Shown: piece after piece, positions 37,101 through 48,812 of the stretch
How positions within the stretch are numbered: the first letter of the stretch is position 1
Layout: each line of letters starts with the position of its first letter
DNA from: Muricea muricata
Taxonomy: Eukaryota; Cnidaria; Anthozoa; Malacalcyonacea; Plexauridae
NCBI GenBank assembly: GCA_963855995.1
Contig: OY979718.1
Span: 891,501 to 955,500, forward strand
Length of the DNA stretch: 64,000 bases
Reading direction: 5' to 3'
Translations under genes and position numbers: made by a program
The notes under the pieces: model-generated
Told to the model about the DNA's origin: nothing
The model's input: the letters and a program-made list of their open reading frames with translations, nothing else
Databases searched by the model: none

Positions 37101-39768
37101 TCGTAATTCTTCTTTATTTCTTTTTATAGCCAATACAAACTTCATGAGAATATTTTAATTTGAAGCTCTTCAAACGACAAAATATCGATCTCCTGGTGCT
37201 CATGTATGAGTTCAAATGTTCCTGAAAAATTGACAAATTATACAGTGCTTTCTCTGTTATTTTCGAAAAATCGTAAGACACTGCGTCATGAACGCTTGAA
37301 AAAAACTCGGAGCCAGAGAATATTCAACATTTCATATTTTTCTAGTGAAATTCAGTATGAAAACATGAGTGTTTTAGTTTTAACTGAAACATCAGTGTCT
37401 ATATACATAATGGAGTTTCGTAGCTCGCTTGCTTCTTCGACGCTGGTACTGTGTATTTTCAGTCCTCCTCAAATTATAACTCCATTGTACGCCTTTCAGA
37501 ATAAGAATTGATGACAGTTGGCTTTATAACGGAGGTCATTTTAAGCTTCGCTCTGAAAAATAAAAACTTAAGTGTTTTGACTGTGCTTTGGAATCACTTT
37601 CATAAAATACAGGAAATTGTGTTGGGAAAATCAGTATGACAATCTCAGCACAGCAAATATGTCAGCATAACACGAGCCTGATTATTTCAATACAATTTCA
37701 TTTCTGTAGGACTGGCAGGAATGATGTGTTGGATACCAGCCATTGGCCCAGATAGTCTTAAATCCAGATTTCAGACAGGTACTGTACATATCATGCTCGT
37801 GCAGTATATAACACTGAGCTACATACACTGCTATTCATTGTGGGTTTCATTTCAGTTTATTTATTTGTTTGTTAGAAACTTGAAGGAAACTAGAACACGA
37901 ATCATTAGGCAGGTAAATTAACACGTGAGACAGTTAGGTATGCAGAATAGAAGAATTAATAATTTGACTTAGGCAGGCCAGACATCATGCACGTGCCTAA
38001 AATAGAACATCAACTTGTGCTGGTCTTGATATCAAATCAATATCAAGTCAATAATTATATAACATTTTAGTATCGGTAATGTTGTGGATTTTCTATTTGA
38101 GTAATTTTTTATCTTACATTCACACATTCTTCAAACATGCACTGAATTCAACTGCGCGACATGTATCTATAGTCTTTATATTAGCTGTTTTTCTTTGTCT
38201 TCACAGCGCCTGAAGGAACGTATCCTAAAGGTATACGAGATGTTTTTAGACAAACGGTAATGAGTTTGTTTTCTCTTTATTTTAGATTATTAAACTTAAG
38301 CTTGACGTACGATATACCTGAGCATAGAAGGTATATGCAGCCACAGTCACATTAAATACAATATATTATACTGAACACAAAAACACGATTCAGCTGAATA
38401 TTGTATCTAATACAGATGTATTTATGCGCTCTAGATGAGAGAAGAAGGTCCGCAGGCTTTGTTTAAAGGTATAACGCCAGTTATGTTACGTGCGTTTCCA
38501 GCAAACGCGGTAAGTCTGTTGTTTTGTCATTATTTATTGATGTTTCCATGCATCGTATCCTCATTATTTTCACTTGTATACTGATGTGCGTAAGCATGGT
38601 CTTCCACAGCTAGTCTCTAGGCTTCTTAGTACTTCTTAGCGCGCGGTCATTACGAATTTACCACCTTTGATCTCATCACGAATTTGAGACTGGGATCAAA
38701 AACCCCGCAACATTCGAGATCGCAGTTTGACAGCAACTAACAGACAGATTCACTTTTGGCCATTCAGTGCTACACTGTCGTCTCAGAAGGGATTGCAGGA
38801 AATTGTTCCCTGCTCATATTGCTCCGCAAAACGTCTGACTTGTGTTATCAGTGTAGATGCTTTGATGATCCGTACCCTCAGCTAAACGAATCAATGACGA
38901 ATGTGTGTACAACAGTAACAAGTGTAAAAGAGCCTTTAGATTTGAATCAAATATGCGACAGATGACAATTTAGTAACGATCCACACTTGAAACATGAACT
39001 GTACGTTCCCACGTTTGTGTATATTAACCTTATCTTTGCTTACGTATGTTTGTGGTAGTGTGTGCACGTCTTTGTAAGTGCTTTTCAAACTCTTCCTAAT
39101 ACATATTAAAGAAGTTTTATATTCATGACTTCTTAGCAAAATCAAATTAAATTCAAAATCAACTAATATAGGTACGTACATATAGTGTAAAGTTCCCAAG
39201 ACTCGTTTCCTCCGTATTTGGCACGATTTTGCTTGGCCTTGGAGGACTTTTTTGGTAGCAATGTGGCCATATGTCTTTCAACTAAATCACGAACTAAGCA
39301 TTTCCTAATGCTAGCCACTTTTTGACGTAATAGTCCACTGCCTATATTAAGGCGAAGAAGATATCGAAGTCCTGACTCACTAAACAATAAACATCACACG
39401 AATAAATACAAAGACATTATGACTAAGATATTACAAAAATATTTTCACAAATTTAGCGTCCAGAGCAACAGGATAGACATTTTTCATGTCAGTCGAAGTC
39501 AGTTCGAGAAGTAGAAACGATATGCTGTTCACGAATTTAGTTTGAAATGTGCTGGTTGGGCCAAAATAAGTCTGTTTTTAAGTGCTAATTTGAAATAAAT
39601 TATATTTTCTAAGGCAAGATAATCGTTTGAAACTCACAGATAACATGGTAAATAACCCTTTATTTCATTGAATGGGGCCTACATCATGTTTTTAATTCTT
39701 CCTAGGCATGTTTTCTTGGATATGAAATGGCACTGAAGTTTTTTAATTGGGTAGCTCCAAATTGGTAG
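23442..39768 (+). CDS. SLC25A20: Mitochondrial carnitine/acylcarnitine carrier-like, copy B (11 exons, 306 aa)
   Basis: Tandem duplicate of the preceding gene. Exons: 23442-23555, 24328-24420, 32914-33041, 35585-35675, 36051-36174, 36412-36484, 36804-36844, 37710-37778, 38207-38256, 38435-38509 and 39706-39768 (TAG). All phases equal those of copy A. Exon 5 is one codon longer and exon 1 is nine codons shorter. Signatures are PLDTIK (33-38), PADRIK (133-138) and GPDSLK (234-239). The substrate-site pair Arg183-Asp184 is kept. Differences lie in regions expected to face the substrate: VTPLYAFCF in A is ATPLNAIYF in B, and the TTGIMAPGE segment of A is TTVMVPAD in B. The usual CACT glutamate is thus Asp in B. 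Intron 2 is 8.5 kb and full of retroelements. AATAAA begins 7 bp after the stop. The function is probably the same or a related acylcarnitine, and still mitochondrial. Confidence 0.94.
25640..29400 (-). mobile_element. Decayed BEL/Pao LTR-retrotransposon
   Basis: Fragments in correct order on the minus strand: gag-like 29352-29149; gag with a cysteine/histidine zinc-knuckle region ([16 protein letters not shown]) 29121-28795; start of reverse transcriptase with [13 protein letters not shown] 27663-27451; palm and thumb with YVDDLPTIY and [13 protein letters not shown] 27242-26931; RNase H/integrase remnants 26603-26355; and the integrase tail with [13 protein letters not shown] 25944-25645. 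Reading frames are broken repeatedly, and a SINE interrupts it at 28515-28782. I could not identify the LTRs. It lies antisense in intron 2 of carrier copy B. Confidence 0.82.
28515..28782 (+). mobile_element. tRNA-derived SINE, copy 2 (inserted in BEL/Pao relic)
   Basis: The head has an A box (TGGTGTAGTGATCAGACCA) and a B box-like GGTTCCGAGTTCCATCC. A body with TTCTCCGGGTACTCCGG follows, and the tail is AATAAAATAAAATAAAG. Flanks suggest a target duplication: TTTGGTCATT before (28505-28514) and TTTGTGGTCATT after (28789-28800). It is the same family as the copy at 5590-5860. Confidence 0.8.
30345..30455. repeat. Hairpin-forming inverted repeat
   Basis: Arms of about 33 bp sharing CCGGGATATCCAAACACTCG in opposite orientation lie at about 30352-30384 and 30417-30449. 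Both outer flanks are rich in CTCG. It is likely the remnant of a small fold-back element. Confidence 0.65.
30721..32530 (+). repeat. Imperfect tandem duplication carrying LINE reverse-transcriptase pieces
   Basis: The sequence at 30721-31234 recurs at 31876-32365 with high identity, including GGAAATTTTTTAAC and TATTGAGTTGGTGTCATTTA. After the first copy, a broken LINE reverse transcriptase follows (about 31540-31870: [21 protein letters not shown], and FTDHSKCYR where FADD is normal). After the second copy comes a C-terminal piece of the same type ([17 protein letters not shown], about 32445-32500). The short stretch near 31775-31845 is also echoed at 32372-32430, so the duplicated unit included LINE sequence and the second copy has a deletion. 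Confidence 0.7.
34088..35345 (-). mobile_element. 5'-truncated jockey/CR1-type LINE, RT C-terminal half
   Basis: A 349-codon open frame (35345-34296, minus) carries the reverse-transcriptase palm and thumb: [20 protein letters not shown], catalytic [22 protein letters not shown] and [13 protein letters not shown]. The 3' end terminates in a perfect (TAAG)n run at about 34088-34117, a microsatellite tail typical of some LINE clades. The N-terminal RT and endonuclease are missing, so it is dead on arrival. The protein is clearly related to the LINE ORF at 61323 but is a different subfamily. It lies antisense in intron 3 of carrier copy B. Confidence 0.9.
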
Positions 39769-40469
39769 ATATCAAAATAAATAATATATATGTAATTAAA
39801 TTTTATAATTAAAATATATTTAATGTCCGGGTGTTTTGAAATATGGTTTCTAAAGTCGCCTGATAGTGAAGTCCTATAAAGATGCCACTTCACATCATTA
39901 AGACGTCTCCATCAAGTAGTGCCTCAGTATGGATGTGTTGTGATAGCCAATCTTTCATAACACTGAGCAATAAGAAATGCCGGCAATTACCGATATTTGC
40001 AAAACATCAAGCATGCGTGGGAACATAGATGGAACAATTTTAACAAACGTTCATCAATCACACTGTTTGAACATTTGTTATTTACCAAGTGAACCATGTA
40101 TCAAAGCTCAATCTTCCATCCGAAATACGTCTTATTCTGCGTGTATTGCGTTGCTAAGATACGATCTAGGCAAACGTATAGACGCATTTGAAACTCCTGT
40201 GTCCAGTTGAGGTAAAACAAGGTTATGATGTTTAGTTTGTTGTTTCGTTTGCTTCTCCATGCAGCTTGGTATATTTAATGAACACTCAGAAAATCGTTTG
40301 TTGATTTACACTTGAGAAAAGTTAAAAATACGTATAATTAGAAAACATAACGAATTTACAAATAAAAGTAGGTTGCTACTGTATCTCTTCTACGATGAAA
40401 ACATAAATTTATTTGTATAAAGTTTGAAAGACATGTCGTTAGACATGCAAACTAGTATCCCATATTATC

Positions 40470-40625
40470 GTAGAATCTACGTAGATACAGTATCCCCAGG
40501 GAATGGCAGTAGGGTCACTCAATTGAAGTTTGTGTTTCGACGCATATCGCATTACGCATCTGATTACCCATTATGCCAGCCAGTCAATTGCGTTTTCTGG
40601 CTACCAAGAACGCTCAACTAGCCTG
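40470..40625. repeat. Dispersed repeat, partner of 49540-49695
   Basis: The two share TCACTCAATTGAAGTTTGTG, ACGCATATCGCATT and TTATGCCAGCCAGTCAATTG in the same order. Identity is about 85% by eye. No ORF is credible. Confidence 0.7.
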
Positions 40626-40771
40626 CGACATGTATTGAATATGTATTAAAGCAGGTTAGCGCATCTATTGTTGGCTTTTGAAGCCGAAAGTATATCACAT
40701 TTTTACACTTGCGGCCATGTTGGATGTCCCCTATCCATTAATACATAGCAATAGTCGCATATCAACTGCAT

Positions 40772-41015
40772 CATTCTCCTCCGCAGAGGCTTTTTAATCA
40801 TTAATAAGTTTGTTTTACATACTGCCTTCTTTTCAAAAATCCCATAAAATATTTAATAGATGCTTTGCTAGGAAAGCTGCCAATTCTGAAAATTGTCTTG
40901 AAAATAGCCTTTGAGCTAGTGCCTTTTCATTAGTCTTATATGTCGTTTCCGTAGATGTCGAGGTTTACGGAGATATGAGGAACCAAAAAGCCTCTGGCTC
41001 TGCGGAGGAGAGTGA
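40772..41015. mobile_element. Short MITE-like element
   Basis: The ends carry CTCCTCCGCAGAGGC(TTTTT) in inverted orientation (40775-40795 and about 40986-41012). The interior is AT-rich and non-coding. A further single copy of this end lies at 53918-53937, so it is a dispersed family. Confidence 0.65.
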
Positions 41016-41751
41016 AACAGCATAGCAATGAAGAGGGTCGTGTTCCACTGCTGAGTGACACTACTCAACTATACTGTGACGTGGGGTCAAGTATCAAGTG
41101 AAATTATTTGTGAGAGTAATTTATTGCTATGTACAGTAGATGAATTGTGCAAGCATTCATTGATTCAACGCAGGATAAACACACACGTCGTTTGATCCTG
41201 TTGAAGTCAACTGACCTACTGGACATATAAAATAATTGGTGTATAATGGTGTTCTTTGTTCAAAAAGATTTAACAAGCATTAATAAACATTTACCCAAAG
41301 AAAAAGACATCATCCTGTTAATCCACACTAAATATTATGTCAAAGTTAATTGTGAGATTTTTTGACAAACACGCATTTGTTCCATACGTAATCCTTGTAT
41401 TTCAACGAGAGTGCAAGATTAAAATATTACAAATGACTGCATTGAAGTCAACCCCTGATCCTAACAGTCACTCCTGGTTGTAAAGTCAAATGTGTATGCA
41501 ACTCAAAATCACACCAAATACCTTGCAAGAATGCACGCAAGCACACAATATCTCCTTAATCTCTCTAATGCTTTCTTTTATTCTGCATAAGAAAGAGATC
41601 GAGTCATCCTGCCGGGATTAAACACGATAGTGAAAGTATTATAAGATTACTGGGTTTTTACTCTGTCAAACTCGTCTGCCTGGTATATTGTGTGTTATGA
41701 ATACTAGCACAGATGCACTGTATGTATAATGACCTGAACAGTACAATAGGT

Positions 41752-42429
41752 ATGAACAGTCATTTCAATTACATTGATAGACAACAGTCTCAAGCAACTG
41801 GGAATTCAGAAAAATCTCACAAAGTGCATTGTGCAAACTGGAAGGAAGAAGTACATTTACGAAAGAGGCTAGAAGAGTTCAAAAGGCAAGAAGATAGCAG
41901 CATAAAAAGTATAGTTTCCGATCAAAAGATTGTTGCCAATAAATTTCGTCGCCATGTTTACCGAAGTGTCGAACTCATTAAAACTCACGAGAGATTGAAA
42001 GATAGGATAACAAACCTCAAAAATAATTCCATGAATGAAAATTTTCAACCGAAATGTAGCATCCGTGGACGCTTGTTTACAGCAAACGATAACAAATGGT
42101 CAAGTACGAGTCGAAATATAAAAGATAAATCTAATCGTCTGGTGAAATTACGTCCAGTGACAGCGAGTGAGTTGCGTGTTCGAGCGTGGGAACAAAGAAT
42201 AGAGACAATGAGCTCCAAGCTGCAACGAGCACAAAGTGCGCCCACACTCAGGACAAATGCCTACTGTATGAAGCAAAAATATCGTGGGAATTTAACAAGC
42301 AGTAGAACTACTGATAGAACGTACAGGTCAATGAGATGTAAGAAAGAGAAACTAGACAGAAGTGAAGAACTGGCCAAGGAAAGGAACGCTGTGCTGAATT
42401 TCATTGAAAAAATCAAACAATCGAACTGA
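41752..42429 (+). CDS. Uncharacterised basic coiled-coil protein, 225 aa
   Basis: I do not recognise the family. The ORF is open from 41713. I prefer the internal ATG at 41752, because from there it aligns with the start of the paralogue at 59826 (shared pattern F-x-Y-[IV]-D-R-Q). The protein is rich in Lys, Arg, Glu and Gln, with probable coiled-coil helix over about residues 30-90. Two segments are conserved in the paralogue: NSEKSHKVHCANWKEEVHL with SSIKSIVSDQKIV, and RPVTASEL...RAWEQRIE with a nearby QSAP. There is no signal peptide and no membrane segment. It appears to be a single exon, with AATAAA at 42741. The composition would suit a cytoskeletal or ciliary structural protein, but that is a guess. 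Confidence 0.7.
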   Translation: MNSHFNYIDRQQSQATGNSEKSHKVHCANWKEEVHLRKRLEEFKRQEDSSIKSIVSDQKIVANKFRRHVYRSVELIKTHERLKDRITNLKNNSMNENFQPKCSIRGRLFTANDNKWSSTSRNIKDKSNRLVKLRPVTASELRVRAWEQRIETMSSKLQRAQSAPTLRTNAYCMKQKYRGNLTSSRTTDRTYRSMRCKKEKLDRSEELAKERNAVLNFIEKIKQSN

Positions 42430-45400
42430 CCGTACTGAATGACATGAATGTTTACTGAACAATGCACGACAATGTTACAAAGATTACTAAACAACAGTCG
42501 CCACACTGCAGTGTACTATTCGTGTTGGATTTCTTTCATGTCAAGCAGTTACTCGGGAAAAACAGGACAATTGAAGTATATTTAGAGAAAACAGTATATC
42601 TTAAAAAACAATGTTTCTATGGCAACGTGAAATGCCAGTTACATGTATGTAACTTCTATCGAAAATCTTCACATTGTCGTGGTACTGATTGACCATGTAT
42701 ATATTGTAACTGACTGTAGTCAGACTAATGATGATTTTGTAATAAAATCAAAATATTACTCAATCGGTCTTCTTGTGTAATTCGTTTATTTTAGGTTTAA
42801 AGATGCTATTATACATGTAACACTCTGTAGTAGAGACAGTATAACTTGTAGAATGCAGAACTCGAGACAATTTAAATTTTTTCGTAATTTATATTAAAAT
42901 TTTCCGCTCTTGGATATCTTTTGGTCCATCTATACAATAGATTAAGCGCAGACAAATAAAGATTTATCTGTGACTGTGTGTACCTAGGTAGGTCAACACA
43001 TGAACCAGTGGATGAGCTCTGAATTTTGTTCTAGTATAGGTTTACTTCATCAAAGTGATTGTCAGCAGAGACCCATGGTCATACAGATAATCTTGTTCTT
43101 TACGGCTGAGAGGTGTCACAAGTATTTATAAAATGGTCTGGATATTTTGAAGTTGGACTAGAACGTAATTTGTACTTGATTTGATACAGTTTGGATTGGG
43201 TATAACAAAAGTTGGGAATCTAGTCGTAATATACATTATTGTTAGGCACGAAAAGAAATGAATACATTCCACCGATGTTTTTAAAGTTTGTGTGTTCAGA
43301 ACGACGGACAGGCTTGTGCTAATCTTTGTTACATCTCAGGTTAGTCTTTAAAAAGAACATTTCAACATTTTTTAATCTAATGTCATTTTATCTTGAGAGG
43401 CATGTATACTTTGTCATGAAAACCTCTGCGTGGAAAATGTTCTTTATATCCTCCCCCCCCCCCCCCCCTTCACAAAATAGGCCAAGAAGTCCGAAGAAAA
43501 ATAGTACAGGTATTGATCATGGAAATCCTTGCACAATCTCATATGTATAAGTGACCTACAATCGCGATATTACTTCAGATTGGGGTAGAACGAGACGGCT
43601 GGCTTGGGACAGGGCAGTGAGTTTCATCAAACCTAGACAATCAAGTTAGCTGTACTTTATCACGCGATCGTAAAAAAAAACATCTGATGCAACTTAGTGA
43701 TGAAATTTCATTGTGATACTTGTCCACACTTGAACAGTTAGTAAAATAATACATATACTTTTACATATTTGCTGTCACAATCTTTAGGATAAAGTTTCAG
43801 ATATAGTGCAGTCGGTATTGAGATTGACTACGCATAGTTTCATTTCAACTGTTATTCATTTATTGGTCTTCGCTTCTTTATTCTGTTCGGACTTGAAGCG
43901 CTAGGAATCAGGCATATTTAACTAAACATTTCTTACACCTTAAATCATCTGTGAAATTCAACCGTTTGAAGTGAACCGTGATATCAGTCATTTGTTGCGC
44001 ATCACTTTATTCATCGACTTGTGTAAACAGTCTAAAAATGAGGTTTACTGTAAATCTTTATTATAAATGTGCAGGTGCAGACACAGCAGTCCACACAGCG
44101 AAAGCGAAGTTTCCTTGTAATAACGGCATCTTGCGTTGATTGTAGCAGCTGGATCGTTTGTTACAGGATCAAGTATTCAAAGTAAACTAAACATTCAAGG
44201 TAAGCTCTTTTTTTCACTTGGTTATTGTTTAAGGTTGTATAGTCCACGCAGCAATATATATAATCAGTATCGATTCTCAAGATATTGTAGGGAGACAACA
44301 AATGTAACGGTTATTTGTGATAAAATTTTTTAATTTCGGATTTTCAGCAATGTAACTTAGGCTACTACTTTCTCTTTACTTGTTGCATTGCAAAGGTCCG
44401 GATTATTATTTAAAAATAATGTGAACCGATTCTGACATCATTCTGCATGACATGTCTTCATGACTTCATGTACATTGTTTACAATGTAGGCTGAATGAAT
44501 TAGGATTGAATGTTAATCAACCTGCAGCTTGCTCACAGCCTGATATTTTAAACGAGAAACTATTGAGCTGGCAACTTGACTAAAATTAGCAAAAAGCTGC
44601 CACAAGTTATTCATTTATATGCAATTGTCACTTCAATCGCACCGAGTATATTGCGGACAGCCCCAAAACTAGTCGAAAACAGCAAGTCTGATATAATCCC
44701 CATGTCAGTGACAAAGACGATCTCGTGAATTTTTACCCGGGCTTGGGTTTAGTTGGTTTGGGACCCCAAAGTAGAGGTCCTTTGGATGCGAATCATCAAC
44801 CGTGAGTTGTTCATGCCACACGACTTATTAAAAGGATAAAAAATGCTGCACTAGTAAGACACTGTGTATGACCGCAGAAAAGTTGCCATCGATGCCGTGA
44901 TTGGCAATAGTTCAGGTAATCGCTCGACGTTTAAGCTGAGTTAACGTTTGAATTAACCATTGTCAGCATGTGTAGCCGTCCAATTGTAAACTGTAAACTT
45001 CAAACGCTACAAGTCAAACTTTCAAACTGTGAGGACAGAAAATCATTGAACATGTTACAGGTTTCAGTAGTCAAACAAGGCGTCTGTGAGCGACATTTTC
45101 AATCACTTCAATAAGTCCTTTAGGTAAAATGTTTGACAGTCAACGATTTTGTTTTAATCGCAAACAAGGTATCTGAGGTTAGCCGTTTGCTGTGAACGTC
45201 AATCTTAAGGTCTCTAACGCCTTTATTAAACGAACCTTTAACGAGATGATTGTTCTGAAAACACCGGTGTAAATCCAAGGCCTGGGTACGAGGTTGGTAT
45301 AAGCCCACATGCAAGCTCAAGAATATAGACATCTGGAGTGCTCTACCAGCTAGAACCCTCTTACATGCTCGCTATAACTTAATCTCTTGATTGAAGGAAT

Positions 45401-47684
45401 CTGCGAGTTTTTCACAATTTCATCGATATACTTGCAAATAATAATTGTTTTAATATTCAAAGAAGAATATTATAGTCGCAGAGGTATTGGTAAATGTACA
45501 AAACATGCTGTATATATAAAAATAGACCACCTGTATTAAAGCTATAATCTTTAGGAAATGACACAGATTAAAACAGAAATGTACAATTCAGTGACGAATG
45601 CTTCGTACGCAAATTCGGGGGGGGGTTCACCCTGATCTCAACTGAATCAGTTGAAAGCTCAGAAGTGACCTAAACGTGCGAAAAATATTCACAAGTATAT
45701 AATCACATTGCTGATAAAATAGTCTTGCCGGTAAATATTCTAATAACCGCCCATCTGAGGTTTCATTCCTTACAGGAAGACTCATTGCGTGACAGCAAGG
45801 ATTATAATTATCGAAACATCTTACACTTGTAAAAACCCGACTGTGATTGTGTTGGGGCTTGGGAAGGGATATTCCATGTTGTTGGTGACGCATATGTAAT
45901 TACAAAGGACTCGCTATGATCATTGATTCTTGCCTGACCACATATTATCAGAAGTCAGTTTAATTGCATGATAAGTACGATCTGTCAAAAAAAACCCACA
46001 GAACATGAACCACAAACACAACGAAAACTCGTTTAAAAACATTCATTGTCCTAATTAAATAGATTGGATGGGTATAAAAATATTCGTCAAATAGCAAGAG
46101 TGTGGCCAACGATAATGACGAAATAGCAAAATAAACATCTTCTGAGCGACTGTGAGATCAATCTCTTGAAGAGCATACAATGCAAAAAGTATTCCCTATA
46201 AATATACCAATGTATAATGATTTCGGCACATGAAGTGAACTTATCGACTGCGAGACAATAACGCTTTTCTATATTCCAACATTCATATAACATTCACTTT
46301 TCTTTATATAACTTATCCTTCGAATGTAAATCTATCGCATGAAGCTTATTTAGAGAATTAAGGTTAAAGTTAGCATATCTTATATGAACAGTCTAAGCGT
46401 GTATATAACTGTGTGCATTCATTAAACTTAATTGCAGTAAATTTCCACCTGCTTCTATTTAACTTTAAAGTATTCCGTACATGATGAAGTGAATATGTTT
46501 GTATTCTTTTTTGCCATAAATCACTGACTAATACAGCTGTTAATTAAGACAAAAAGCAACAAAAAATTGTGGGAATATAAGCTGTGTTATTCATAATATT
46601 CTGCAGGCCAGTTTTATCCTGCTCTGATTTAATATGTCACAAAGCAGTCTTTAATTATCAATATTGCGTTAGTTGTTCGGTGTTGCTGCAGACATTCGCC
46701 AGCAATGGACGTTTGAATTTAGTTTCCCCAAACAGGTATTTTTTAACTGAACAACAAAAAATTAAAAGCTGTCGTATAACATATCAATTAATTGAATGAG
46801 AAATGGTGGCATGAATTTTGAATAAAAAAGGTCGCAGCTATCTGATTATCAAAAACGATTGAGTTTTTGTAGTCAGCTTGACCGCATTGTCTTCTGAAAG
46901 CTGTGGGTTAATATGTAGAATAGCTTCTCAACTGTTTGACTTTTACCAAAAGATAATTGTAATTAAATCTCATTTTAGCTGGTGAAAAAAAACTGCTTGA
47001 CTTTCAAAATATTTTGCATGTAAACAACTTTCTGGCGAACAGTATACGTTTATCACCAAGCTGCCACTTGCTTCAATTATCGAGGAAGAAGAAAACATTA
47101 AATTCACGAGCCGGCAATAAATGACGTGGGTGGGAATAAAACTTTAATTTATGAAGACATTATCTCACTGCATGAGGCGTCAAACAGCGCTATTCTTGGC
47201 AATTTGGCTTTAAAAACCGCAAAAACGCATGCTTAAAAAGTTGCTTTTGCGAACAGATTTCAGACTTGTGAAAAAGAGAGATGAAACTTGGCCTGAAGCA
47301 TTGTCCTAATTTGGTATTGATTTAATCCAACTTAATGGATTTCTGTGCATCTGCAGTCGCTGCTTATCATATGTGATGTCAGAGAAAACCTAAATAAAAC
47401 AGAAGATTATTACAAAATGGGAGATGTTGTTTAGTAGAGAATCGCAGTATAATACTACCAGATTGTTCTCAACGAATATATTCCTTCTGTAATGCTGAGG
47501 TTATAACATTTCAATCGGTAATTGCTTGTAAACACTAATTTGTAGAGTGTTTTCACAAACTGAAATAATTTTTAAATGACATATTTGTTCAAAACAATTT
47601 CCTGCTATCTGTTTAGTTTTGCGAAGACCAGCTGGATGTGGAAGTGTCGGAAATAAGGAAGCTACGTTGCTGCATCTTTGTAAA
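42430..47684. other. Intergenic region without recognised gene
   Basis: It contains a C homopolymer run (43452-43468), a G run (45618-45625) and, at 45279-45297, GCCTGGGTACGAGGTTGG, which matches the right terminus of the 51709-53870 element. No coding frame was convincing on either strand. Confidence 0.5.
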
Positions 47685-48812
47685 ATGTGGAAAGAAACAA
47701 CATTGAGTAGTACAGCATTGCCGTCAACAAATACTAGTGAAACATGGAGTACATCGCCACTGCAATATCGACCATGGTTGAAGATCTTACTATGGACATC
47801 ATATAGCCTCATATTTCTACTCGGAGTTGCTGGCAATTCAGCTGTTTGTTTCATTTTACACCGGAGAAAATCTTTACGGACAGTAACCAATTTATTCATA
47901 CTTAATCTCGCTATTTCTGACCTGATATTTTCTTGCACAATCCCGCTCGAGTTTCCAATTATCGTGAGTGATTACAAATGGCCATATGCGCCGTTCTTCT
48001 GCAAAATTTACGGACCAGTTCAAACAATAGTCCTTTCAGTGTCTATCTTTACTCTAGTCAGTGTAAGTGTTGTACGACATCGCGCTATTATTCATCCTTT
48101 GAAACAACAGGTAACACAAAGCCATGCTCGTTTTATCCTCGCTGGAATATGGTTATTCTCTGCCATACTCATGCTACCTCATTCTCTCACACTTAAAAGC
48201 GATGGTACACAATGTTATGAACAATGGCCTGATCCCAAATACCGAAAAGTTTATACAACATTTCTATGTGGATTATTTTATGTTATACCTTTATTCATAA
48301 TAATGTTTGCTTACGTGAAAATTATCAGAGAGTTAATGAGAAAAAAAACGTGTATTACCTGTGAGAACTCCGCGCTAAATGAAGCTTGGAATAAAGAAAC
48401 AACTAAAGTCATCCGTATGTTTTTCAAGGTTACAATCGTTTTTGCTGTTTGTAATTTACCAAGTCAACTAATGTGGCTATGGCTGGATTATGGCAAAGCT
48501 GATGAAACATTCAAATATTTTTCTGATTTACTTGCAGCGATGAACATTTTAATATTTGCGAATAGTGCTGCTAATCCCTTTATTTACTATATATTTCATG
48601 ATAGATTTCGCAATGAAGCTATAAATTACTTGTCTGAGTACAAGTGGTTTGTGCAACTTCGCGGTTGCAAAAATCACAATGAACTTCCGTTGGTACGGGA
48701 GAAGACACAAGTGATCAAAAAGGTCATTTCGACTGAGGAAGTTGATGATTCAGGCAATATAGCCACACTTCAGTCACCCATGCTGGGAAAAGCGTACGAA
48801 AGTTGTGTTTAA
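47685..48812 (+). CDS. Rhodopsin-class GPCR, neuropeptide-receptor-like, 375 aa
   Basis: A plasma-membrane receptor of class A, likely for a peptide or amine. The first ATG is at 47685. The frame is open further upstream, but without an ATG. Landmarks: N-glycosylation site NTS (16-18), TM1 GNS (50-52), TM2 NLAISDL (74-80), and an extracellular disulfide pair Cys106/Cys177. The TM3 end SVVRHRAIIHP (128-138) has Val-Arg-His where Asp-Arg-Tyr is usual. TM6 has CNLP (256-259) instead of CWxP, and TM7 has NPFIY (297-301). The C-terminus SCV fits a class I PDZ ligand. The coding region is a single exon, but TTTGTTTAG just before 47617 could be an acceptor for a 5' UTR intron. The ligand cannot be told from sequence. 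It is convergent with the SLC19 gene. Confidence 0.94.
   Translation: MWKETTLSSTALPSTNTSETWSTSPLQYRPWLKILLWTSYSLIFLLGVAGNSAVCFILHRRKSLRTVTNLFILNLAISDLIFSCTIPLEFPIIVSDYKWPYAPFFCKIYGPVQTIVLSVSIFTLVSVSVVRHRAIIHPLKQQVTQSHARFILAGIWLFSAILMLPHSLTLKSDGTQCYEQWPDPKYRKVYTTFLCGLFYVIPLFIIMFAYVKIIRELMRKKTCITCENSALNEAWNKETTKVIRMFFKVTIVFAVCNLPSQLMWLWLDYGKADETFKYFSDLLAAMNILIFANSAANPFIYYIFHDRFRNEAINYLSEYKWFVQLRGCKNHNELPLVREKTQVIKKVISTEEVDDSGNIATLQSPMLGKAYESCV

Larger units (their letters stand above)
39769..41751. other. Intergenic spacer with dispersed repeats
   Basis: It holds a repeat at 40470-40625 (second copy at 49540-49695), a copy of the 861-960 repeat at 40637-40730, and an inverted-repeat element at 40772-41015. 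No gene was recognised. Confidence 0.6.

Noticed and set aside
44147..44199. Possible small orphan exon with TTGTAG acceptor and CAAG|GTAAGC donor
   Set aside because: It has no neighbouring exons, no homology and no phase support. Such pairs occur by chance.
47619..47684. 22-codon N-terminal extension of the GPCR
   Set aside because: It would start at TTG. The first ATG is at 47685 and the extension lies just after a likely splice acceptor.
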